From Gemmatimonadota bacterium (GTDB lineage: Bacteria; Gemmatimonadota; Gemmatimonadetes; Longimicrobiales; Gaopeijiaceae): 5,309 bases of DNA. The stretch is from assembly GCA_015492755.1 (NCBI GenBank), contig WGEM01000273.1, positions 1 to 5,309 of the forward strand. The letters run 5' to 3'. The position numbers and the translations under genes are program-made. How positions within the stretch are numbered: the first letter of the stretch is position 1; every line of letters starts with the position of its first letter. Positions 1-4,204 of the stretch are shown here, in pieces. Below the pieces are notes generated by a model. The model was not told where the DNA came from. It made no database searches and saw only the letters and a program-made list of their open reading frames with translations.

Positions 1-1
1 C

Positions 2-481
2 GCCGGTGCGCTGCAGGCGTGGGTGGACGGCGACGGCCGGCGGCTGCGGGCGCTCACCGGCGCCGCCTTTCCCGAGCGCGCCGCCGCGCCGCCCCTCTTT
101 GCCGAGGAGCTGGCTTCGTACCGCGACCGCATGCTGGAGACGCCCCAGGAGCTGGGCTGGTGGGTCTGGCTCGTCCGGAGACGCTCCGACGCCCGTCCGG
201 TGGGCGTGCTGGGACTCAGCGGCCGCCCGGTGGACGGAGGGACCTCGGTGGGGTACGCCGTCTACCCAGAGGAGGAAGGGTGCGGATACGCCACGGAAGC
301 GTGTCGGGCGCTGGTGGCGTGGGCGCTCGCGCAGCCGGGCGCGTACCGGGTGGACGCGCTGGTGCCGGTGGGCCATGAGCGCTCCGCGGCGGTGGCGCGC
401 CGCGCCGGGATGCGCCTCGTCCGGAGTGAGGTGGACCCGGAGGCGGGGGAGGTCTGGCGCTACCGGGTGGAACGGGCCTGA
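2..481 (+). CDS. GNAT-family N-acetyltransferase (RimJ/RimL-like), 5' end cut by window edge
   Basis: This is a GCN5-related N-acetyltransferase, an enzyme that moves an acetyl group from acetyl-CoA to an amine (protein N-terminus, antibiotic or small metabolite); the substrate cannot be told from sequence. The frame is open to the left edge, giving 159 visible residues. The first visible residues (AGALQAWVDGDGRRL) already look like the first helix of the RimJ/RimL type, so the true start probably lies a few to about 15 codons outside the window and the in-frame GTG at 23 is unlikely to be it. Core beta strands GWWVWLV (visible residues about 52-58) and PVGVLGLSG (66-74) precede the acetyl-CoA motif GYAVYPEEEGCGYATEA (84-100). 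The usual R/Q-x-x-G-x-G/A pyrophosphate loop is present as EEGCGYA, with an acidic residue where Arg or Gln is commoner. The HERSAAVARRAGMRLV segment (125-140) matches the family's late helix and strand. It converges on the DUF427-like gene with 19 nt between. The family is confident, the substrate unknown. Confidence 0.88.
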   Translation, partial: AGALQAWVDGDGRRLRALTGAAFPERAAAPPLFAEELASYRDRMLETPQELGWWVWLVRRRSDARPVGVLGLSGRPVDGGTSVGYAVYPEEEGCGYATEACRALVAWALAQPGAYRVDALVPVGHERSAAVARRAGMRLVRSEVDPEAGEVWRYRVERA

Positions 482-500
482 CCCGGCCGGGGGCTCGTCG

Positions 501-833
501 TCACGCCTCCGTCACCTCGACACGCAGCGCCGGGTGCGCGCCCGGCACCGCCACCCGGAAGGCGATGAAGGGGAGGAGGGGATTGGGGAGCACGTATTTC
601 CAGCCCAGCGCCCGCTCGCGGGTACCGTCGGAGGCGTGGTAGTCCACCCAGAGGTAGATGAACTTGTACGGGCAGAGCCCCGGGATGCCCGTGGTCCGGA
701 AGCCGTGGGTGCGGAGCCAGCGCCTCCCGATGTACCAGTTGCCTTCGAAGGGTGTGATGCCCCACCCCACCGGTCCCTCCGCCAGGAGGTCCCCGCTGGG
801 GACGTGGGTAATGCGTACCGTGCGGCCGGCCAT
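501..833 (-). CDS. DUF427-like small protein
   Basis: This is a 110-residue, probably cytoplasmic protein with no signal peptide or membrane segment. It resembles the DUF427 family (Pfam PF04248, sometimes named NTP_transf_9), small beta-rich proteins without a settled function. The pattern supporting this is: an opening strand RTVRITHVPSGDLLAEG (residues 4-20), then FEGNWYIGRRWL (29-40) where DUF427 has an EGNHYFPP-type segment, then CPYKFIYLWVDY (54-65) matching the CPYKG/CPWKG motif, then LGWKYVLPNPL (76-86) matching the A-W-x-Y-P-x-P motif, and FIAFRVAV (89-96) matching the V-A-F strand. The frame stays open up to 1034, but the extra 67 residues are Arg/Pro/Ser-rich, show no family similarity and would run through the BlaI operator. 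The ATG at 833 starts exactly at the domain and is preferred, although no clear Shine-Dalgarno precedes it. It is transcribed divergently from blaI. The domain call rests on recalled motifs, so family membership is moderate and function unknown. Confidence 0.65.
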   Translation of the reverse strand: MAGRTVRITHVPSGDLLAEGPVGWGITPFEGNWYIGRRWLRTHGFRTTGIPGLCPYKFIYLWVDYHASDGTRERALGWKYVLPNPLLPFIAFRVAVPGAHPALRVEVTEA

Positions 834-1011
834 GTGCAGTGCGGTGTGGAGGGAACGCGACGGGCCTTCGGACTGGCCCCTGGGGAGAATCGGGTCGGGG
901 CGCGCCGGGTTCCGGCGCGCCTGCACGCGTCCAAATCCCGCGGAAGCGTCGGGGCATGAGGTTCGATGTGGCGCCCTGGACCCGGGCCTGTTCATCGTGT
1001 CCCCCGGATCG
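834..1011. other. Intergenic stretch with no recognised element
   Basis: This is the part of the 302-nt divergent intergenic region lying between the DUF427-like start and the operator/promoter cluster. I see no convincing sigma-70 promoter for the minus-strand gene, no terminator and no RNA gene. Open frames cross it on both strands, but their translations are low-complexity Arg/Pro/Gly/Ser, as expected of non-coding high-GC DNA. The promoter of the DUF427-like gene must lie here or in the operator cluster. Confidence 0.5.
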
Positions 1012-1031
1012 TCTCCTAAAGAATTAGTTGA
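1012..1031. promoter_or_regulatory. Upstream, imperfect BlaI-type operator (site 1)
   Basis: TCTCCTAA (1012-1019) and TTAGTTGA (1024-1031) form an imperfect inverted repeat (6 of 8 positions) around the 4-nt centre AGAA. The 16-nt core 1012-1027 matches positions 1056-1071 of the downstream operator at 15 of 16 bases. The centres of the two sites are 44 bp apart, near four helical turns. Its right arm overlaps the first bases of the TTGACA box. Binding by the adjacent BlaI is an inference from position and repetition. Confidence 0.68.
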
Positions 1032-1056
1032 CATCCCCGCAGGGAAACCGTGCTAT
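1028..1056 (+). promoter_or_regulatory. Putative sigma-70-type promoter of the blaI operon
   Basis: A perfect -35 hexamer TTGACA (1028-1033) is followed after exactly 17 bp by TGCTAT (1051-1056), a weak -10 that keeps the first T and the final AT of the consensus. Transcription would start near 1063 or a few bases on, giving a leader of about 70 nt before the blaI ATG at 1136. Both hexamers are overlapped by the two dyads, so a bound repressor would directly occlude RNA polymerase. The -35 and spacing are good, the -10 less so. Confidence 0.6.
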
Positions 1057-1077
1057 CTCCTAAAGGATTAGGAGATA
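1054..1077. promoter_or_regulatory. Perfect 10-bp inverted repeat, probable BlaI operator (site 2)
   Basis: TATCTCCTAA (1054-1063) and TTAGGAGATA (1068-1077) form a perfect 10-bp dyad around a 4-nt centre (AGGA). The AT-rich arms stand out sharply in this high-GC sequence. The dyad covers the end of the -10 box and the probable transcription start, 58 nt before the blaI start codon, which is where an autorepressor operator is expected. The half-site TCCTAA/TTAGGA differs from the TACA/TGTA core known for staphylococcal BlaI/MecI and for CopY, so its assignment to this BlaI rests on context. Confidence 0.78.
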
Positions 1078-1135
1078 CGGGGCATCCCGGAAGCCCACCC
1101 CGGATGCACCATCCTCACTTCGACGGGACTGACCG

Positions 1136-1522
1136 ATGAGGGACGTTCGCTTCACGGAGCGCGAGCTGGACATCATGGAGGTGCTGTGGGCCCGGGGGCC
1201 CAGCACGGTGGCGGAGGTCCGCGACGCGCTCCACGACGACCTGGCCTACAACACCGTCCTCACCATGCTGGGCGTGTTGGAGCAGAAGGGTTACGTCACG
1301 AAGGAGCGGGAGGGCCGCAAACACCGCTACGCCGCGGCGGTGGAGCGCCGGGCCGCGGGGCGAAGTGCGCTGCAGCGGGTGACACGCCGGCTCTTCGGCG
1401 GGTCGCGGGAGGCGGTGCTCCTCCATCTGGTGGAGGGGGCGGAACTCAGCGACGACGAGCTCCGGCGCATGCGTGACCTCCTGGAGGAACGCCTGGAGCG
1501 CCGCGGTGGGGAGGACCGATGA
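1136..1522 (+). CDS. blaI: BlaI/MecI/CopY-family transcriptional repressor
   Basis: This is a 128-residue DNA-binding repressor of the penicillinase-repressor family (PF03965), full length for the family. Such proteins bind as dimers to promoter dyads and are inactivated when a BlaR1-type membrane metalloprotease senses a signal, classically a beta-lactam. The winged-helix domain occupies about residues 4-70. It opens with FTERELDIMEVLWARGPSTVAEV, followed by the recognition-helix region LAYNTVLTMLGVLEQKGYV (36-54) and the wing EREGRKHRYAAAV (57-69). The helical C-terminal half (about 75-125, ending SDDELRRMRDLLEERLERR) is the dimerisation part. I see no Asn-Phe pair like the cleavage site of the staphylococcal protein. 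The ATG at 1136 is preferred because the family N-terminus begins right there, although its Shine-Dalgarno is weak. The gene overlaps the M56 gene by ATGA, and it is probably autoregulated through the dyads at 1012-1077. No beta-lactamase lies in the window, so its wider regulon is unknown. Confidence 0.93.
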   Translation: MRDVRFTERELDIMEVLWARGPSTVAEVRDALHDDLAYNTVLTMLGVLEQKGYVTKEREGRKHRYAAAVERRAAGRSALQRVTRRLFGGSREAVLLHLVEGAELSDDELRRMRDLLEERLERRGGEDR

Positions 1523-2064
1523 CGCTGGCGGCGTGGATGGCGTACGCCGTGCTGGTGTCGCTCCCGGTGGCGGGCGCCACGTGGACGACGGCGACGGTGC
1601 TGCGGCGTGGGGGGCGGCCGGAGCGGTGGGTGTGGCTGACGGGCCTCGGCGTCGCGGTGGTCCTCCCGGTTCTCGCGCTGGCGAGCGACCCGGCAGCCGG
1701 CGGCACGGGTGCCGGTGCCGGGGCGGGAGGGGCGGTGCCCCTTCCCGGCGTGCTGGTGGGCGCTCCCGCGGCGGTACGCGTGCCGGTGCCGGATGCCGCC
1801 ACGTGGCTGGCGCCCGCCGCTGCGGGGGCCTGGCTCCTCATGAGCCTGGCGCTGGCGGGTTGGTGGCTGCGGGGCCTGTGGCTCCTCGGGCAGGAGGCGC
1901 GGGGATGGCGGATCGCCCGGGTCGACGGCCAGGAGGTGCGTGTGAGCGCCGGGGTGGGCCCGGCGGTAGTGGGGTTCTTTTCGCCCCGCATCGTGGTGCC
2001 GGAGTGGGTCATGCTCCTCCCGTGGCACCCCGGCGTGTGGTTCCTCACCGCAGGGCTCCGGTAG
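1519..2064 (+). CDS. N-terminal fragment of M56/BlaR1-like membrane protein
   Basis: This is the first translatable half of the broken M56 gene, 181 residues ending at the in-frame TAG. Three hydrophobic segments are visible at about residues 3-28, 36-55 and 96-123, with a Gly/Ala-rich loop (60-80) between the second and third. They are followed by the M56 pre-catalytic segment VRVSAGVGPAVVGFFSPRIVVPEWV (140-164), in which the GPAVVGFFSPRIVVPEW pattern is the recognisable family signature. Translation is probably coupled to blaI: the ATG overlaps the blaI stop, and GGAGG at 1510-1514 lies 4 nt upstream. If made, the product would insert into the inner membrane but lack the zinc ligands, so it could not cleave BlaI by the known mechanism. 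It is best regarded as a pseudogene fragment, though a residual sensor or membrane-anchor role cannot be excluded. Confidence 0.7.
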   Translation: MTLAAWMAYAVLVSLPVAGATWTTATVLRRGGRPERWVWLTGLGVAVVLPVLALASDPAAGGTGAGAGAGGAVPLPGVLVGAPAAVRVPVPDAATWLAPAAAGAWLLMSLALAGWWLRGLWLLGQEARGWRIARVDGQEVRVSAGVGPAVVGFFSPRIVVPEWVMLLPWHPGVWFLTAGLR

Positions 2065-2154
2065 GGCATCGAGCTGGACTGCGACCGTCGGGTCCTGGAG
2101 CCGGACGCGGACACGGAGTCCGCCGCCACCGGCGCGGCTGCCCTCCGGGAGGCC

Positions 2155-2505
2155 GTGTCCGAGGTGGCGGCCCCGGAGTCGGCGCCCTGGGCGTCGGGGC
2201 CGGCCTTCACCCCCTTCACCGTCGCCCCGAAGATCCGAAACGCGGACGAGATCGTGGCGGCGATGCAGGAACGCTACCCCGCGGAGCTGCGCGACGAGGG
2301 CGTCGGCGGCACGGTGATACTCTGGTTCTACATCGACGCGGAGGGCGCGGTGAGGGACGTGCGCGTCCACCGGAGTTCGGGCCACCCGACGCTGGACAGT
2401 GCCGCGCTGGAGGTGGCGTCGGTGTATCGGTTCGAACCGGCGCTGAACCGCGACCGGCGGGTTCCTGTCTGGGTGAGCTTCCCCCTCACCTTCCAGGTTC
2501 GGTAG
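2155..2505 (+). CDS. TonB C-terminal domain fragment (tail of the broken M56 gene)
   Basis: This is the 116-residue remainder after the stop, in the same frame as the M56 gene. Residues about 40-115 form a TonB-type C-terminal domain: YPAELRDEGVGGTVILWFYID, then GAVRDVRVHRSSGHPTLDSAALEVASVYRFEPALN, then VPVWVSFPLTFQ. The SSG-x-x-x-LD-x-A-A and F-x-P-A positions are all present. The preceding TPFTVAPKIRN (19-29) is a linker typical of M56-TonB fusions. The first possible in-frame start after the stop is GTG at 2155, only 2 nt from GGGAGG (2147-2152); the next, GTG 2164, is 11 nt away. Neither spacing is ideal, so independent translation is uncertain. No signal peptide is encoded, so a separately made protein would stay in the cytoplasm, where a periplasmic TonB domain has no known use. 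The domain identity is sure; existence as a working gene is doubtful. Confidence 0.6.
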   Translation: MSEVAAPESAPWASGPAFTPFTVAPKIRNADEIVAAMQERYPAELRDEGVGGTVILWFYIDAEGAVRDVRVHRSSGHPTLDSAALEVASVYRFEPALNRDRRVPVWVSFPLTFQVR

Positions 2506-2511
2506 CGTCGC

Positions 2512-4176
2512 TCAGGCCAGCTCGTCGCCCATGGCCTCGCGGGCGAGGCGAACGGCGGTGCGGACCACATCGGGCAGCGGCTCGGGGATGGCGTCGGGTC
2601 CCCGGGCCGCCATTTCGTCGCCCACCAGTTGCGCCAGATAGGGCTTGCTCCGTGCCCTGGCCGCCTTCGCGATGACCCGCGCCGCAGGAACGCCCCTGGA
2701 CTTCACCTCACGACGGCGCCGGGCGTCCCGGTGCGCGGCGTTCCGGTAGACGTCTTCGTAGCCCGCACTCCAGAACGTCTGCTCGATGTCGGGCCGGGGG
2801 AGCCGGGAGATCCGCTCTTCGGCGGGCGCACCCTGGAGGTGCGTTCCGGCCTCCTTCGCATACCCCGCCCCCGAGGCGTCGCCGTCCACCAGCAGGTGCC
2901 AGCGGATCTCCAGATCGTTGGCCAGCTTCACCAGCGGCGCCACCCCGCACTGCGCGAACTCCACGATGTGGACGCCCTCCGCGTCCAGATCGAACCCCAG
3001 CACCTCCGCCACGCGGCGAAGGATCCAGAACTCCGACTCGCCCTCCACCAGAAGCCAGCACCGGGCGAAGAGCACGGCGCCCCGCTTCGCGCTGATGTGG
3101 TAGCGCACCCGCCGGAACTCGGCGGCAGACAGCGTGCCCGCCTGCAGCGCGAAGACGTCCACACGTCCGTCGCGGCGCACGAATCGGCGGATCCGGTTCA
3201 GGGGAACGGATGACAGGAGTTCGCTGGAGTTGGTGGTCACCAGCGTCTGTGCGCGCAGGTCCTCGATGACCTCCCAGGTGGACGCCAGCAGGATGGGATG
3301 GAGATGCACCTCCGGGTCTTCGATGAGGATGAGGGGCATGGCGTCCCGCGGAAGGAGCTCCCCGCCGCGACCCTCCAGGATGGCGCCCAGCACCAGCAGC
3401 GTGCCCAGCACCTGGGTTCCGCTCCCGGGTCGCAGGGCCGCTCGGTCCCCTTCGCCGGTGTCCTCCACCAGCGCGGCGAGCTGATCCAGGACCCGCCGCA
3501 CCGGCCCGTGCCGGGAGGGGTGTCGCCGGCGCAGCCGTTCGTGAAGTCGATGCGCCGCCTCCAGGCCCGGACCCAGCTCCGAGCCCGCCACCGTACCGTG
3601 CCCGCGCCGGAGCGCCCGATAGAGCCGCTCGATCTCGGCTTCCAGGACGCGCCGCTCCCTCCGCTCGCCGCGGTCGCCGGCTCGCGCGTCGGCGTGCCCC
3701 GGGCCGCGCCGACTGCCGTCGGCGAACCGGAGCACCAGCGCGGGGTGCAGACGCCGCAAGGTCTCCACGCCCGCGTCGGTGCGCGGGTCGTCCAGGCGTC
3801 GTCCTTCCTGATCCAGGAAGGCGGCCCGGACGCGCCGGGTGTCCGGGTCCGCTTCGAAGCACACCGCGAGGGTGGGGTCGCCATCGGAGCGGCGCGCTGC
3901 CCACGCGAAGTCGGGGTGGAGCCCGTCGGCGCCGGCAAAGGTGAGCGTGACGACGATGGGGGTGTGGGCTTCGCCACCGTCGGCGCGGTGCACGTCCTCC
4001 TCCCGCAGGATGCGGCCCGCCACCGGCTCGGCCCGGCCCAGGACCGCGCCCAGCGCGTCGAAGAGGGATGTCTTGCCGTGGTTGTTCTCGCCGACGACCG
4101 CCGTGACCTGGTCCACGCCCATGTCCAGGCGGCGGATCCCGCGGAATCCCTCGATGCGTACGCGCGTCAGGCGCAC
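2512..4176 (-). CDS. ybjD: OLD-family ATP-dependent endonuclease, YbjD-like (DUF2813)
   Basis: This 554-residue protein combines an ABC-type ATPase with a TOPRIM nuclease domain, as in the OLD (overcoming lysogenization defect) family. It resembles E. coli YbjD in length (about 550 residues as I recall) and in motif wording. After VRLTRVRIEGFRGIRRL comes Walker A GENNHGKT (29-36). The middle (about 155-230) is charged and helical. Walker B with the following loop is LILIEDPEVHLHP (282-294), and the TTNSSELLS segment (314-322) sits in the switch position. TOPRIM begins at FARCWLLVEGESE (370-382; acidic Glu378, Glu380, Glu382), continues through EGVHIVEFAQ (400-409), and closes with LLVDGD (428-433; Asp431, Asp433). 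A late RSKPYLA (509-515) matches the conserved SKP of YbjD. Domain motifs look complete. GTG at 4176 is chosen because the family N-terminus starts there; it leaves 28 nt to the upstream gene, suggesting one operon. OLD nucleases are linked to DNA processing and, in some systems, phage defence; the role of YbjD itself is poorly known. Confidence 0.9.
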   Translation of the reverse strand: MRLTRVRIEGFRGIRRLDMGVDQVTAVVGENNHGKTSLFDALGAVLGRAEPVAGRILREEDVHRADGGEAHTPIVVTLTFAGADGLHPDFAWAARRSDGDPTLAVCFEADPDTRRVRAAFLDQEGRRLDDPRTDAGVETLRRLHPALVLRFADGSRRGPGHADARAGDRGERRERRVLEAEIERLYRALRRGHGTVAGSELGPGLEAAHRLHERLRRRHPSRHGPVRRVLDQLAALVEDTGEGDRAALRPGSGTQVLGTLLVLGAILEGRGGELLPRDAMPLILIEDPEVHLHPILLASTWEVIEDLRAQTLVTTNSSELLSSVPLNRIRRFVRRDGRVDVFALQAGTLSAAEFRRVRYHISAKRGAVLFARCWLLVEGESEFWILRRVAEVLGFDLDAEGVHIVEFAQCGVAPLVKLANDLEIRWHLLVDGDASGAGYAKEAGTHLQGAPAEERISRLPRPDIEQTFWSAGYEDVYRNAAHRDARRRREVKSRGVPAARVIAKAARARSKPYLAQLVGDEMAARGPDAIPEPLPDVVRTAVRLAREAMGDELA

Positions 4177-4204
4177 CGGACACCCCGGTTGACCGGTCCG
4201 CGCG

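Larger units (their letters stand above)
1519..2505 (+). pseudogene. Broken BlaR1-like M56 peptidase with C-terminal TonB domain
   Basis: Read as one frame, 1519-2505 is the wreck of a BlaR1-like M56 membrane metallopeptidase fused to a TonB C-terminal domain. In the intact family, membrane helices are followed by a cytoplasmic zinc protease with HExxH and a downstream E-x-D-C-D motif, then an exported C-terminal domain. Three lesions are visible. First, VVPEWVMLL (residues 159-167) runs straight into PWHPGVWF, so the stretch of some 35-45 residues that should carry HExxH is missing, and it is not found in another frame there. Second, TAG at 2062-2064 interrupts the helix ahead of GIELDCDRRVL; a single C-to-T change from CAG would explain it. 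Third, only about 20 residues separate that motif from the TonB-proximal linker, so the rest of the protease is also lost. All deletions kept the frame, and no other stop occurs to 2505. A sequencing error could explain the stop but not the missing zinc site. Confidence 0.82.

Noticed and set aside
482..491. Palindrome CCCGGCCGGG between the converging GNAT and DUF427-like genes, considered as a terminator
   Set aside because: It has no loop and no T-run on either strand; short GC palindromes are expected at this base composition.
834..1034. N-terminal extension of the DUF427-like protein to an upstream start at 1034
   Set aside because: The extra 67 residues are low-complexity Arg/Pro/Ser, lack family similarity, and would place coding sequence over the operator and the TTGACA box of the blaI promoter.
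1327..2385. Long minus-strand open frames (1327-2385, 1446-2219) opposite blaI and the M56 gene
   Set aside because: Their translations are biased Arg/His/Pro/Gly strings without domains; they are antisense frames of high-GC coding DNA.
2506..2511. Terminator between the converging M56-TonB remnant and the YbjD-like gene
   Set aside because: Only 6 nt separate the two stop codons and no hairpin with a T-run is visible around them.
1473..2675. A 400-codon plus-strand open frame spanning the M56 gene region, considered as a possible intact alternative to the broken gene
   Set aside because: It is a Gly/Arg/Ala-rich frame with no membrane segment or motif; the M56 and TonB motifs are in the 1519 frame on both sides of the stop, so there is no frameshift into this frame.
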